Part shown: positions 9,248 through 18,780 of the stretch, in pieces | How the letters are laid out: every line of letters begins with the position of its first letter | How positions within the stretch are numbered: position 1 is the stretch's first letter | Assembly (NCBI GenBank): GCA_030682475.1 | Contig: JAUXOA010000097.1 | Span: 1-56,918 of the forward strand | Direction: 5' to 3' | DNA from: Rhodoferax sp. | GTDB taxonomy: Bacteria; Pseudomonadota; Gammaproteobacteria; Burkholderiales; Burkholderiaceae_C | DNA length: 56,918 nt | Made by a program: the position numbers and the translations under genes | Notes under the pieces: model-generated | Told to the model about the DNA's origin: nothing | Databases searched by the model: none | What the model saw: the letters and a program-made list of their open reading frames with translations, nothing else

Positions 9248-9763
9248 ATGAATATCAAACGCATAGTGAAGCATTTGCTGGTGACCCGCCGACAGGTCAG
9301 ACTGGCCTTTCCTGGCAGCACCTTGGTCGCGATCGAAAAAGCGATCAACGAAAGCGAGACCGCACATGTCGGAGAAATCCGTTTCGCGGTCGAGGGTGCA
9401 CTGGACGGCTTGCCGCTGTTCAAGGGGCAGTCGGCCAGAGAACGGGCGATCGACGTGTTCGCGCAACTGCGCGTGTGGGACACCGAAGACAACAGTGGCT
9501 TGCTGATTTACCTGTTGCTCGCTGACCGGGCCGTGGAGATTGTTGCCGACCGCGGGATTGACGCCAAGGTGGGCTCGCAGGAATGGGACAAGATTTGCCA
9601 TCAGATGGAAGAGGCCTTCAGGCAATCGAACTACGAAGGCGGTGTGGTCAGTGGCGTGCAGGCGGTGACGCAGCATTTGGTAGAACATTTTCCCGCTGAT
9701 GGCCGCAGCGGGAATGAACTGCCAGACAAGCCGGTGGTTCTCCGAGGCCAGTCAAATTTTTAA
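9248..9763 (+). CDS. Second TPM-domain protein
   Basis: A 171-residue protein without signal peptide, consisting mainly of a divergent TPM domain (about 30-150, with GEIRFAVEGALDG, EDNSGLLIYLLLADRAVEIVADRGID and the closing helix). The ATG at 9248 is chosen because GGAGGTGG sits seven bases upstream; an in-frame GTG at 9239 is an alternative. It follows the YgcG-type gene after 2 bases. The pair of a membrane-bound and a soluble TPM protein next to lemA is a recurrent gene set. Confidence 0.85.
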   Translation: MNIKRIVKHLLVTRRQVRLAFPGSTLVAIEKAINESETAHVGEIRFAVEGALDGLPLFKGQSARERAIDVFAQLRVWDTEDNSGLLIYLLLADRAVEIVADRGIDAKVGSQEWDKICHQMEEAFRQSNYEGGVVSGVQAVTQHLVEHFPADGRSGNELPDKPVVLRGQSNF

Positions 9764-9780
9764 ACAGAAGGGCAATTGTT

Positions 9781-10830
9781 ATGAAAGCAAACCGAATCAA
9801 GTGGTTGATCGCCGTCGCGCAGATCAGCGTGCTGGCTGCAGCCGGGTCGGCCTTTTCCGCGACAGGGAAGGTCTACGTTGCCGATGAGGAGGCGAACACC
9901 GTCAGCGTCATCGACGCGGCGTCCTTCAAGATGATCCGCAGCATCCCTGTCGGTCAGGGACCGCACAACGTCCAGGTCGCGCCGGACGGCAAGGTGGTCT
10001 GGGTGACCAACAACGGCGAGCCCGGCAAGGCAGACGCAAAGATGCCGAACGCGGGGATGCCAAAGGCCGAGCACGGGGCAATGACCGGCGCTGGGGCCGT
10101 GTGGGCCATCGATACCGCCACCGACACGGTGGTCGCCAAGGTGCCGGTCGGTATGCATCCCGCCCACGTCGTCGTGGCGCCCGATGGCCGCTACGCCTAC
10201 GTCGCCAACGGCGGCGACAACACGGTGAGTGTGGTCGATACATCGGCGCAGCGCGTTGTGGCGACGATCCCCGTCGGCGCCTCCCCGCACGGCATGCGGA
10301 TCAGTCCAGACGGCAAGCAAGCCTACGTCGCCAACCTGAAGGGCGGCACGGTGTCGGTGATCGATACCGCCAGTCGGAAGGAAGTTGCGAAAGTTCCGAC
10401 AGGCAAGGGCCCGGCTCAGGTCGGCTTCACGCCGGACGGTCGTCTTGCCTTCGTCTCGCTATCAGAAGAAAACGCGGTTGCCGTCATCGATCCGGCCACG
10501 CGCAAGGTGATTCGAAAGATTGCCGTCGGAACGGTGCCAATCCAGCTGTACGCGACGCCTGACTCGCGTACGCTGCTGGTTGCCAACCAGGGCACACGCA
10601 AGAAGCCAGGCAAGACCGTGAGCGTGATCGACCTCAAGAGCTTTAAGGTCACAAAGACAGTGGAGACCGGCCCCGGCGCCCATGGCGTGGTAGTCGACCG
10701 TGACGGCCGGTACGCATACGTCACGAACACCTATGCCGACTCGGTGTCCGTGCTCGACATCAAGGACCGCAAGGTCGTTGCGACCGTTCGCGTGGGCAAG
10801 GGGCCCAATGGAATTAGCGTGACGCCGTGA
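9781..10830 (+). CDS. YVTN-repeat beta-propeller protein, secreted
   Basis: A 349-residue protein with signal peptide (about 1-26, ending SAFS) and seven repeats of the YVTN/YNCE type (TVSVIDAASFKMIRSIPVGQ, GRYAYVANGGDNTVSVVDT, KQAYVANLKGGTVSVIDT and so on), each an Asp-Gly-Lys turn followed by a four-stranded blade. Between the first and second blade (about residues 83-105) sits a Met-rich insert, DAKMPNAGMPKAEHGAM, which could bind Cu(I) but is not a family feature I know. It lies 17 bases after the second TPM gene on the same strand. Such propellers are usually periplasmic binding or scaffold proteins. Confidence 0.85.
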   Translation: MKANRIKWLIAVAQISVLAAAGSAFSATGKVYVADEEANTVSVIDAASFKMIRSIPVGQGPHNVQVAPDGKVVWVTNNGEPGKADAKMPNAGMPKAEHGAMTGAGAVWAIDTATDTVVAKVPVGMHPAHVVVAPDGRYAYVANGGDNTVSVVDTSAQRVVATIPVGASPHGMRISPDGKQAYVANLKGGTVSVIDTASRKEVAKVPTGKGPAQVGFTPDGRLAFVSLSEENAVAVIDPATRKVIRKIAVGTVPIQLYATPDSRTLLVANQGTRKKPGKTVSVIDLKSFKVTKTVETGPGAHGVVVDRDGRYAYVTNTYADSVSVLDIKDRKVVATVRVGKGPNGISVTP

Positions 10831-10886
10831 CGGCATTTGTCGCAATCGGATGACAAGCCCCATGCCGCCTGCGACTCGTGGTGCTG

Positions 10887-11015
10887 ATGAGCGCGATCAA
10901 TTCTCTCTTGCACTCGGACTTCCGCTGGCCACTGTTGCTGGCTGCGCTCCTGTGGTTTGTCGGCCTGCTGTGCTCCCTGCGGGAAGGCGCCGCCTCGCCT
11001 GCGACCGAGGAATGA
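10887..11015 (+). CDS. Small single-span membrane protein, 42 residues
   Basis: Reads MSAINSLLHSDFRWPLLLAA then LLWFVGLLCSLREG, a plausible single membrane helix (residues 14-31) with a short acidic tail. No strong RBS is visible (GTGGTGCT upstream). It sits between the propeller gene and the DUF6629 fragment, five bases before the latter. I do not recognise a family. It could be a real small protein or a chance frame. Confidence 0.35.
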   Translation: MSAINSLLHSDFRWPLLLAALLWFVGLLCSLREGAASPATEE

Positions 11016-11020
11016 ACTGA

Positions 11021-11200
11021 ATGTGCTTCTCCGCCACAGCCAGCTTCTCGGCGGGCGCCTTGCTGCTCGGGCTCGACGCGCTGACGCTGAAGTCTGCGCG
11101 TCGCCCGCGCGAACTGCCGTTCGCCGTGATCCTGAGCGTCACCGTGTATCTTCACCTTGCCGGGCGCAGGACTCAACGCAGCTGGCCACGATTCCAATGA
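11021..11200 (+). pseudogene. Truncated DUF6629-family membrane protein gene
   Basis: The frame begins MCFSATASFSAGALLLGLDA, the highly conserved start of a family of about 200-residue multi-span membrane proteins, and continues through ARRPRELPFAVI. At about residue 40 the family sequence stops and an unrelated tail (RRTQRSWPRFQ) follows. The stop overlaps the MFS start as ATGA. The rest of the gene is absent. This looks like a deletion that joined the 5' end to the leader of the downstream transporter gene. Confidence 0.7.
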
Positions 11201-12477
11201 GCACCCACACATCCGCCGTCATGCTGTCGGCACAACCTGCCGACCTGCGGCCGGTGCAACTGGCCTGGCTGGCGGTGGCCGTCTTTGTCGTCTCGGCCGG
11301 TTACGGGGCACTTCTGCCTTTGCTGCCGGGTTGGCTGACCTTGATGATGCCGGGTGCGACGGCCACCGAAATCGCTCGTCACGTCGGTTTTCTCAGCGGA
11401 GTCTACGCTGCCGGCGTGCTGGTTGGCGCCCCCTTGTGGGGAGTCATCTCGGACCGCACCGGGCGAAGTCGAATCCTGATCGTCGGGCTCGTGGGCTACG
11501 TCGCCAGCCAGCTTCTGCTGCTGGTGCCGGAATTGACCAGCGTCTGGGGACTCTACGCATTACGCGGGACGACCGGCTTCTTCGTGGCAGCGGTCGTTCC
11601 GGTGGTTTCAGCGCTGGTGGCCGAACACACGCCTGAGGAACAGCGCGCGCGGCGCTTCGCCTGGCTGGGTGCCATGTCGCTGCTCGGATTTCTGTTTGGC
11701 CCTGGGCTGACCGCAGTAGCAGGCTGGGTCGGGCCATGGGCGGGGCAAGGAGCGGTTACCTCCGCGCTTTCAGTGCAGGTAGTGATTATTCTGTCTGCGC
11801 TGCTTGGCGCGGTGATGATGCTGGGGCTGGCTGTGACGTTGCCCGCGTCGCGCCCCCCTGCCCCAACCGCCCCCAGCATTCCGGAGGTCTCCTCGCGAGG
11901 TCGCACTACCGCGCTGTGGTGCCTCAATGGCGTGGTGATGTTCGTGCTGGCCGGCTTCGAGCTGGGCATCGTGTTGCAGGGACAGCAACACAGCAACGTC
12001 TCCCCGCGCGAAGTCGCACTCATGTTCGCCGAGTGCAGCCTCGTGATGTTGGGCATCAACGCTTTGCTCTTTTTCACGTCGTTGCTGGAGAAGACCTCGG
12101 CACGCAGCCTGCTGGGCGCAGGGCTGATCCTGGCGATGGTCGGCCTGGCCGTGCTTGCCCAGCACCGCTCCGACGCCTGGATGTACCTGGGCGTCAGCCT
12201 GGCCGCTGCCGGCACCGGACTGGTGCTGCCGGTGATCTCCTACCTGGCTGCAGGCACATCCCGACAGAATCTAGGCGTCACCATGGGCGGCCTGGCAGCG
12301 GCCGCAGGGTTCGGTCAGACGCTCGGATCTTCGGTGGGTGGATGGCTCTTTGGTGCCCTCGAGCAGCGCAGCTTTGGCTGGCTGACCGTTCCACTGTTAG
12401 TGATGCTGGGTCTTCTGCTGGCCCGGCCGGCCTGGTGGTCGGTCACGTCCGTCAAATCCTCCCACGACCGTCCATGA
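11197..12477 (+). CDS. MFS transporter
   Basis: A 426-residue major facilitator with about twelve membrane helices. The motif-A signature between helices 2 and 3 is visible as GAPLWGVISDRTGRSRILIV (about residues 77-96), and a long cytoplasmic loop (about 215-240, Pro/Ser-rich) separates the two halves. It resembles the multidrug/TetA-like branch; the substrate is unknown. The start at 11197 overlaps the stop of the truncated DUF6629 frame (ATGA), so translation may be driven by the upstream remnant. A longer in-frame start at 10957 would add residues without family character. Confidence 0.85.
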   Translation: MSTHTSAVMLSAQPADLRPVQLAWLAVAVFVVSAGYGALLPLLPGWLTLMMPGATATEIARHVGFLSGVYAAGVLVGAPLWGVISDRTGRSRILIVGLVGYVASQLLLLVPELTSVWGLYALRGTTGFFVAAVVPVVSALVAEHTPEEQRARRFAWLGAMSLLGFLFGPGLTAVAGWVGPWAGQGAVTSALSVQVVIILSALLGAVMMLGLAVTLPASRPPAPTAPSIPEVSSRGRTTALWCLNGVVMFVLAGFELGIVLQGQQHSNVSPREVALMFAECSLVMLGINALLFFTSLLEKTSARSLLGAGLILAMVGLAVLAQHRSDAWMYLGVSLAAAGTGLVLPVISYLAAGTSRQNLGVTMGGLAAAAGFGQTLGSSVGGWLFGALEQRSFGWLTVPLLVMLGLLLARPAWWSVTSVKSSHDRP

Positions 12478-12614
12478 AAAATAGGAAACGGTCCATTGCT
12501 TATCTTTATGGAGAGGCGTGGGACTGTGAATACGACTACGGATGGGCGGCGGCAAACGCCAAGCCATCCATCACTACGATTCAATCCACGAAATTTGGAA
12601 CAGACTGCTACTGA
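12474..12614 (+). CDS. Possible 46-residue ORF coupled to the MFS gene
   Basis: The MFS stop overlaps an ATG (ATGA at 12474-12477) opening a frame rich in aromatic residues (AYLYGEAWDCEYDYGWAAAN). No independent RBS is visible and I know no family. The overlap and unusual Tyr/Trp content are the only support. Confidence 0.25.
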   Translation: MKNRKRSIAYLYGEAWDCEYDYGWAAANAKPSITTIQSTKFGTDCY

Positions 12615-12694
12615 ACGTGGGGGCAAGGCAGAGCACCCAACGTGAGTTGGGCGTCCCGCATGTCATCGATCTCTGTATGCGTGAGAGTGTGCCA

Positions 12695-13024
12695 TCAGTG
12701 AGCCAGAGCGTGGCAGGCAACGGCGCAGCTCTTGCAGGCGTCGGCGCAGCGTTTGCAGTGGTCCATCGAGTGCTTTGCGCACTCGGTTGCGCAGGTTTCA
12801 CACGCTTTGGCGCAAAGCGAAAGTACCGCCTTCATGTGTTCGCCGCCCGACGCGATCGACCTCGCTGCCAGCCCGCAAATATCGGCGCATTCCAAGTCCA
12901 ACCCGATGCAGCGAACCATCGGTTTGGGGTCACCCTCCTTAAGGCAGGCAGTAGCACATTGAAGGCAGGCCGCCGCGCACTCGTTGCAGGCGAGAAGGCA
13001 TTCGATTTGTTTTTGACTAAGCAT
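12695..13024 (-). CDS. Cys-rich four-helix-bundle copper storage protein (Csp-like)
   Basis: A 109-residue protein with 18 Cys, mostly in CxxxC and CxxC spacing along predicted helices (CLLACNECAAACLQCATAC near residues 9-27, CAKACETCATEC and CKRCADACKSCAVAC later). This is the pattern of Csp/DUF326 proteins, whose four-helix bundles fill their core with Cu(I) thiolates. No Tat or Sec signal is seen, matching the cytosolic Csp3 type. The ATG at 13024 has GAGAAAA upstream; 26 residues before it in the open frame have no family character. It lies downstream of a P1B-type ATPase gene on the same strand, supporting a copper buffering role. Confidence 0.88.
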   Translation of the reverse strand: MLSQKQIECLLACNECAAACLQCATACLKEGDPKPMVRCIGLDLECADICGLAARSIASGGEHMKAVLSLCAKACETCATECAKHSMDHCKRCADACKSCAVACHALAH

Positions 13025-13206
13025 AATTTTCTCGTTGAACGCCGGATATTCGGCAACGTCATCATCTTCAACGCAGCGATGGCGGTCTGTTCGGTAGCGC
13101 ACACCGAAGTGGGCAAGAGAGCGTGGAAAATGTGCGAATAGACATGCGTCAGCGCGGAGCCATGGAGCCCTCCCACATTGGAAGAGATTTACGACCGCGT
13201 TTGCTG

Positions 13207-15651
13207 CTAAGCCTTTACCGGCGCCGCAGTCTTGTCAGGCTGACGGCTGCCCGCCAGCTTGGTGCGCTTGAGCATCAGCGCATTGATCGCCACGATCAGG
13301 GTACTGCCAGACATTGACAGCGCGGCGACCTCCGGGCTTAACACGAAGGGGTACAAGACGCCCGCAGCAAGCGGGAACGCGATCACGTTGTAGCCCACCG
13401 TCCACCAAAGATTCTGGTGCATCTTGCGCAAGGTAACACGCGACAACTCAATTGCATCGACGATGTCATACGGGTCGCTCTTCATCAGTACGACATCAGC
13501 GCTTTCCATCGCGACATCGGTGCCGGCGCCAATGGCAAACCCCACGTTAGCCTGGGTTAACGCTGGCGCGTCGTTGACACCATCGCCCACCATCCCGACC
13601 TTCTTCCCAGATGCTTGCAGTTTCTTCACCTTCTCGGCCTTCTGGCCCGGCAGCACGTCGGCCAGCACACTGTCGATGCCGAGATCCGCGGCGATGCGCT
13701 TGGCGGTGGCCGCGTTGTCGCCGGTCAGCATCACCACTTCGATCCCGCGTTCGCGCAGCTTTGCCACCGCTGCCTTGGAACTTGGCCTGATCGCATCGGC
13801 GATGGCGATGAGGCCGATCACGCGAGCGGCCTGAGACACATGGACGACGGTGCGGCCGTCCCCCTGCAGGCGGGTGGCTTCGGCCTCCAGGGGACCGAGC
13901 GCGAGCTTTTGCGCATCCATCAGCAGCCGGTTGCCGAGGAATACCGTTCCGCCAGCGGTCTCGGCGCGCGCGCCCATGCCGTCGAGAGACTCAAACCCGG
14001 TCGGTGTCGCGACGGTGAGGTTCGCCGCCCGGCGCACGATTGCCTGGGCCAGTGGATGGTCGGACCCCTGCTCGACGGCCGCGGCGGCGATCAGCACGAC
14101 GTCGTCGGCGACTCCGTCCGCCGTCACGATTTCGACGACCTCCGGCTGGCCGATGGTGAGCGTGCCGGTCTTGTCGAAGACGATGACGTTGAGCTTGGTG
14201 GCGTCTTCGAGCGCCGAGGCGTTCTTGAACAGAATGCCGTTCATTGCGCCCAGGCCGGTACTCACCATGACCGCCATCGGCGTCGCGAGTCCCAACGCAT
14301 CCGGGCAGGCTATCACGAAGACCGTGATGGTCAGTGTCACCGCGAACAGCAGCGGCTGTCCGATCCACCAGAACCACACCGCAAAGGTCGCAAGACCGAT
14401 GACGATCGCGGCAATCACCAGCCATTGCGCGGCCTTGTCCGCCAGGAGTTGCGCCGGCGCCTTGGAGTTCTGCGCCTCTTGCACCAGTTTCACGATCTGC
14501 GCCAGCGCCGTGTCGGCCCCGACCTTCGTCGCCTTGTAGCGAAAGCTGCCGCTCGTGTTGATGGTCGCGCCGATCACCGTGGCACCCGGCCCCTTCTGCA
14601 CCGGCATCGACTCGCCGGTGAGCATGGACTCGTCGACCAGTGATTCGCCGGTCTCCACCGTGCCGTCGACGGGAATCTTGTTGCCCGGCCGGATCACGAC
14701 GATCTCGCCCGCCAACACCTGCGCCGTAGGAACTTCAACCTCTGCGCCGTCGCGGATCACCGAGGCCATTGCCGGAGCGAGATCCATCAGCGCCGTGATG
14801 GCGGAAGAAGACCCCGCGCGGGCACGCATTTCCAGCCAATGACCAAGCAGGATGAAGACCAGCAGGACCGCCACAGCTTCGAAGAATTGCCCGCTCTCCT
14901 TGAAGAAGAACGTCGTGACTACACTGAAGAGATAGCCGGTGCCCACGCTCAACACGATCAGCGCCGCCATGCCCAGGGTGCCCTTCATGAGCCCGTGCCA
15001 GGCGGAGACGAAGAACGGCCAGCTCGGATAGAGAATCGCGGCGCTTGCGAAGAAAAACAGCCACAGGCTGATATCGAGCCCGAACGGCGGCGCCGGCGGC
15101 TCGAACATATCTCCCATCGGTGCGTACACAAAGATCGGCACGGTAAAGATCAGGCATATCCAGAAACGGTTTCGCATGTCGCGCACCATCGCCGGCAAGT
15201 CCTTGCCGCCATGTCCCATCTCATGCGCCATATCCGCCGGCATCGTGGCCTGCGTGTCCGGCGCGGTGTGGCCCTCGTGGCCGTTGCCTGCTGGGGCAGC
15301 GGGCGCCGCAGCGGACGCGACGAGGGCAGCTTGCGGCACAGCGGCTACAGGCGTCGGAGCGGCGTCCGGCGCAGCTTGCGGCGTTGGCACTGCAGCACGC
15401 TGGCGTGAAGGTTTGCCTTCGCTCACTTGCCTGCGTTGGGATCCGTCTGCCGATTGATACCCGGATTGGTGCACGGCCGCCTTGATATCGGCGATCTCGA
15501 GAAGGGTTTCGTCGTAGCGCACCGTGGCGTTTCCCGCTGCGTCATTCACGGTAACGCTTTGGACACCCGGCACCTTGCCAATTCGCTTTTCCACTGCGTC
15601 CGCGCTCAATGCTGACAGCATGCCGTGAACTTCAATAACGCTCGTTTTCAT
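13207..15651 (-). CDS. P1B-type heavy-metal ATPase with degenerate HMA domain
   Basis: Metal-exporting P-type ATPase, 814 residues. An N-terminal HMA-like domain (1-70) has GMLSALS at 10-16 where GMTCxxC is expected, so both metal Cys are Ser. A linker (about 80-180) is rich in Ala, Pro, His and Met ([16 protein letters not shown]). Then come the membrane helices with [10 protein letters not shown] (Cys449-Pro-Asp) where CPC or CPH is usual, the phosphorylation site DKTGT (Asp493), SDHPLAQAI with the nucleotide-site His, MLTGDN and [16 protein letters not shown] precedes ATG 15651. It lies 16 bases after the esterase-like gene and upstream of the Csp-like gene. Copper export is the best guess, but the CPD motif leaves the ion open. 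Confidence 0.92.
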   Translation of the reverse strand: MKTSVIEVHGMLSALSADAVEKRIGKVPGVQSVTVNDAAGNATVRYDETLLEIADIKAAVHQSGYQSADGSQRRQVSEGKPSRQRAAVPTPQAAPDAAPTPVAAVPQAALVASAAAPAAPAGNGHEGHTAPDTQATMPADMAHEMGHGGKDLPAMVRDMRNRFWICLIFTVPIFVYAPMGDMFEPPAPPFGLDISLWLFFFASAAILYPSWPFFVSAWHGLMKGTLGMAALIVLSVGTGYLFSVVTTFFFKESGQFFEAVAVLLVFILLGHWLEMRARAGSSSAITALMDLAPAMASVIRDGAEVEVPTAQVLAGEIVVIRPGNKIPVDGTVETGESLVDESMLTGESMPVQKGPGATVIGATINTSGSFRYKATKVGADTALAQIVKLVQEAQNSKAPAQLLADKAAQWLVIAAIVIGLATFAVWFWWIGQPLLFAVTLTITVFVIACPDALGLATPMAVMVSTGLGAMNGILFKNASALEDATKLNVIVFDKTGTLTIGQPEVVEIVTADGVADDVVLIAAAAVEQGSDHPLAQAIVRRAANLTVATPTGFESLDGMGARAETAGGTVFLGNRLLMDAQKLALGPLEAEATRLQGDGRTVVHVSQAARVIGLIAIADAIRPSSKAAVAKLRERGIEVVMLTGDNAATAKRIAADLGIDSVLADVLPGQKAEKVKKLQASGKKVGMVGDGVNDAPALTQANVGFAIGAGTDVAMESADVVLMKSDPYDIVDAIELSRVTLRKMHQNLWWTVGYNVIAFPLAAGVLYPFVLSPEVAALSMSGSTLIVAINALMLKRTKLAGSRQPDKTAAPVKA

Positions 15652-15667
15652 CGCACTTCCTTTATGG

Positions 15668-17020
15668 CTAAAGGCCTGACGGAAACGTCTCTGGCACCTC
15701 GCCGTCGATCCACACCTGGTCCATGTCCAGCGGCTCCAGTGCGCTGGTTTCGTCGATGTGTATGACTGCATCGAACTGCTGGGCCAAGCGGGTGTAGAAA
15801 TAGTGGCTCTGGCGTTCCGTGTCGGGGCGGTAGATCACGCCGATGGCACGCTGCAGCCGCTGTGATGTCACGAGCGAGCGCAGCGCCGCATCGTCGCGCA
15901 GGGGCAACAGAAAGCGGGCAGTTCCGGTTTGATGGAACACGTCCTCCCAACTACCGGACAAACCCTCGCGCACGCACTTGCGCTGGGGCGGCTCGTCCCA
16001 GTTCGAAGCAGCCGTGACCCAGCCGCGGTGGGTGCTGAAACCCACCAGCACCGCATCGTCCGCGTAGCGGTCGCGCACCAGCTGACCCACATTCCATTCA
16101 CCCCGCTCGCCCATTTCGGTGGCCGAGGCATCGCCCAGGTGCGAGTTGTGCGCCCACAGGGCGATGCGTGGCGCCGCGCCGCCTGTGGTCAAGTGGCGGT
16201 CCAGCGCATGCAGCGTCTCCACCATGTGACTGTCGCGCAGATTCCAGGATGACACACGCCGGTGAAACATGGTGCGGTAGTACTCTTCGGCGTTGCGCAC
16301 CAGGCGCGCGTTCTGCTGCGCGTAGAAGGCTTCGTCACGCTCCAGCCCGGGCGTCAGTAGCACTTCGCCAGCACGGCGGTTCATTTCGCGTAGTTGTTGC
16401 ACCACCTCGTCCTCGCAACTCCCCTTGAGGCCAAAGCTCGCGGCATAGCCATACGCTTGGGTGTCTTCTGCTGCATGGTCGAAGCAGGCGTAGCGGTACC
16501 GTGCACGGCGCGCGGCTTCGGGGTCCACATCATCGAGGTAGGTCAACACGGCCTGGATGGAGCTGAACAGGCTGTACAGGTCAAGCCCGTAGAAGCCCAC
16601 CTGGCGCAGAGGGCTGAGGCCGGTGTTGTAGTCGCGTAGCCACTCGACGAAGTCGCGCACGACGGTGTTGCGCCACATCCAGGCGGGAAAGCGCTGGAAG
16701 CCCGACAGGGCAGCGTCGGCGTCATCTGACAGGCCGCGTACGTAGCGGTTGACGCGCCAGGCGTCGGGCCAATCGGCTTCCACGGCAACGGCAGTAAAGC
16801 CTTTCTCGGTGATCAGTCGCTTGGTGATCTCTGCCCGCTCGCGGTAGAACTCATGGGTGCCGTGCGACGCTTCGCCCAGCAGGGCAAAGCGCGCCCGGCC
16901 GATCAGATCCAGCAGCCCGTCATACTGGCGCGCATCGCCGGCCAACGGCTGCAGGTGCGTGCGCAGGCCTTCCAGCAAGGCGGTATTGCTGAGGTCGTGG
17001 TGGGTTTGCTGCGGGGTCAT
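15668..17020 (-). CDS. Erythromycin-esterase-like protein
   Basis: A 450-residue cytosolic protein of the Ere/succinoglycan-synthesis family. The N-terminal catalytic-type motif is [20 protein letters not shown], containing the His proposed as general base in EreA/B, followed by [19 protein letters not shown]. Central [12 protein letters not shown] and [12 protein letters not shown] also fit. The ATG at 17020 has AAGGA seven bases upstream. Members in island contexts like this are mostly of unknown substrate, and I would not infer macrolide resistance. It is third in a minus-strand run with an alpha/beta hydrolase and a phosphoribosyltransferase. Confidence 0.88.
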   Translation of the reverse strand: MTPQQTHHDLSNTALLEGLRTHLQPLAGDARQYDGLLDLIGRARFALLGEASHGTHEFYRERAEITKRLITEKGFTAVAVEADWPDAWRVNRYVRGLSDDADAALSGFQRFPAWMWRNTVVRDFVEWLRDYNTGLSPLRQVGFYGLDLYSLFSSIQAVLTYLDDVDPEAARRARYRYACFDHAAEDTQAYGYAASFGLKGSCEDEVVQQLREMNRRAGEVLLTPGLERDEAFYAQQNARLVRNAEEYYRTMFHRRVSSWNLRDSHMVETLHALDRHLTTGGAAPRIALWAHNSHLGDASATEMGERGEWNVGQLVRDRYADDAVLVGFSTHRGWVTAASNWDEPPQRKCVREGLSGSWEDVFHQTGTARFLLPLRDDAALRSLVTSQRLQRAIGVIYRPDTERQSHYFYTRLAQQFDAVIHIDETSALEPLDMDQVWIDGEVPETFPSGL

Positions 17021-17075
17021 GGTGAGTCCTTTTCCTCTGTATCCTCTGTAATCTCTGCGATTCCTATGTGAACAG

Positions 17076-17756
17076 TCAATGGCCGGAGAGGCGGGTGGCA
17101 ATAGCATGCTCTCGCCGCGCTTCTTCCAGCAGCGCGCACACCTCGTCGTCCGTGGCTTGCGGAAAATCCAGGTACCACAGTCCGACGGCGCGAAACGGCT
17201 CGGGCGTCGCGGCGCAAATCACGTCATCGGCCTGCTGGCGCAGGGCGGCGCAGGTGTCTAGCGCGCCCACCGGCACCGCCACGGCTAGATGCAGGGGATG
17301 CTGCTGGCGAATCGCCAATACCGCAGCCTGCATGGTCGAGCCCGTGGCCAGCCCGTCATCGACCACAATGACCGTGCGGCCCTGAAGGGGAACTGCCGGG
17401 CGCTGCTTGCGGTAGAGTTGTTCGCGCCGCACCAGCTCGGCCTGTTCGCGCTCGACCACTGCCGCAATTGCCTCAGGCCTGACGGTGAGTCCCGGCATTG
17501 GATTCATGACCCTCACGCCGCCGCTGGCGATGGCACCCATGGCGTACTCCTCGTGTCCGGGTACACCGAGCTTGCGCACCACAAAGATGTCCAACGGCGC
17601 CTGCAACTCTCTAGCCACCTCGAACCCCACGGCAACGCCGCCGCGCGGCAGGGCCAGCACCAGCAAGCCTGCCCGACCGCGGTACTGCTCCAGGTGGGTG
17701 ACCAGTACCCGACCAGCATGCCGCCGGTCGCGAAAGGGCAAATTGACGGCCGTCAT
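17076..17756 (-). CDS. Phosphoribosyltransferase-family protein
   Basis: A 226-residue type I PRTase-like protein. The PRPP loop is [13 protein letters not shown] (about residues 130-142), and the N-terminus contains [20 protein letters not shown] and [20 protein letters not shown], typical of the branch found next to, or fused with, dienelactone-hydrolase-like proteins. Its ATG overlaps the stop of the hydrolase gene (ATGA at 17753-17756), so the two are translationally coupled. The substrate base is unknown. Confidence 0.88.
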   Translation of the reverse strand: MTAVNLPFRDRRHAGRVLVTHLEQYRGRAGLLVLALPRGGVAVGFEVARELQAPLDIFVVRKLGVPGHEEYAMGAIASGGVRVMNPMPGLTVRPEAIAAVVEREQAELVRREQLYRKQRPAVPLQGRTVIVVDDGLATGSTMQAAVLAIRQQHPLHLAVAVPVGALDTCAALRQQADDVICAATPEPFRAVGLWYLDFPQATDDEVCALLEEARREHAIATRLSGH

Positions 17757-18439
17757 GTTGTGTACTGCAGAGAAGTCAGGTGGGTGGTGAACCAGGAGGA
17801 GGCCAGTTGCGCGACCTGCTCCAACGCGCCCGCTCCTTCGAACAGGTGCGTGGCGCCGGGCACTATGACCAGGCTCTTTTCGCAGCGCAGGTGCGCGTGG
17901 GCCTGCTCGTTGAGTTCGATCACCTCGTAGTCGGCACCACCGACAATGAACAGTGTGGGCGCTGTCACAGCAGCCAGCGCCACCGGCCCGGCCAGGTCCG
18001 GCCGGCCACCGCGGGAGACCACGGCAGCGATTTGGTCGCCCAGCCGGGCGGCCGCAATCAGTGCGGCCGCGCTGCCGGTGCTGGCGCCGAAATACCCTAT
18101 GGCAGCATGCTGCAACTCGGGTTGCGCAGCGGCCCAGGCGGTGGCTTCCTGCATTCGCCCGGTCAGCAAGGGGATGTTGAAGCGGTGCTCACGCGTGTGC
18201 AGGTCGCTTTGCTCTTCCTGCGCGGTCAGCAGATCAAACAGCAGAGTGGCGATGCCGGCGTGCTGAAGGTGTTGGGCGACCTGTCGGTTGCGGGCGCTGT
18301 GGCGCCCGCTGCCGCTGCCGTGCGCAAACAGCACCAAGCCCTGGAACCCAGGGGACATCACCAAGTCGCCATAGAGCCAAGTGTCACCAACGGGAATACG
18401 GACTTCGCGAGGGGCCAGGGTGGTGTTGACGCTATGCAT
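17753..18439 (-). CDS. Dienelactone-hydrolase-like alpha/beta hydrolase
   Basis: A 228-residue hydrolase. The oxyanion region LVLFAHGSGSGRHSARNR, nucleophile elbow GYFGASTGSAAAL (Ser in GASTG), acid FIVGGADYEV and His in GATHLFEGAG give a complete catalytic triad. The ATG at 18439 is preceded by GAGGTGAAC and begins the family domain; 37 codons further upstream lack family character. It is the first gene of the minus-strand run hydrolase-PRTase-esterase-ATPase-Csp. This hydrolase and the PRTase occur fused in other bacteria, which suggests they act together. Confidence 0.88.
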   Translation of the reverse strand: MHSVNTTLAPREVRIPVGDTWLYGDLVMSPGFQGLVLFAHGSGSGRHSARNRQVAQHLQHAGIATLLFDLLTAQEEQSDLHTREHRFNIPLLTGRMQEATAWAAAQPELQHAAIGYFGASTGSAAALIAAARLGDQIAAVVSRGGRPDLAGPVALAAVTAPTLFIVGGADYEVIELNEQAHAHLRCEKSLVIVPGATHLFEGAGALEQVAQLASSWFTTHLTSLQYTT

Positions 18440-18780
18440 GATGTTCACCTCACAAACACATATATTAAACGCGGCGCGCGTACCGTGTCTGTAGGACAGC
18501 GCGTCATCAATTGATGAGAGTCGACCATCGGGCGTGAAACCCACCTGCATCGCGCCCTTGCCGACTGCGATCTGAGACCTGCTTGCGTACGTCAGAGGAT
18601 GACTTTTTCATGCTGCAGGTTCGCGGCATCTGAGTGTTGACCTTTGTCAAGTGAAAGCCCAATAGAGCAGCGAGATTCTCAGATGACTTCCTGTCCATTG
18701 AAAGATGGGCATGTCGATGCGCCCCCTTTGTACGCTGCCGCACGGACTGAATGCGGTATCGTTCATAAGCTCACAACTAA
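18440..18780. promoter_or_regulatory. Divergent intergenic region, likely promoters
   Basis: About 340 bases between the minus-strand hydrolase run and a plus-strand gene. TTAATATATG (reading on the minus strand near 18456-18465) could be the -10 of the hydrolase operon. No gene or known regulatory RNA is seen. An open frame on the minus strand (18507-18743) lacks family character. Confidence 0.35.

Noticed and set aside
12542..13141. Plus-strand frame opposite the Csp-like gene
   Set aside because: The Cys spacing of the minus-strand protein is decisive; the plus frame has no motif.
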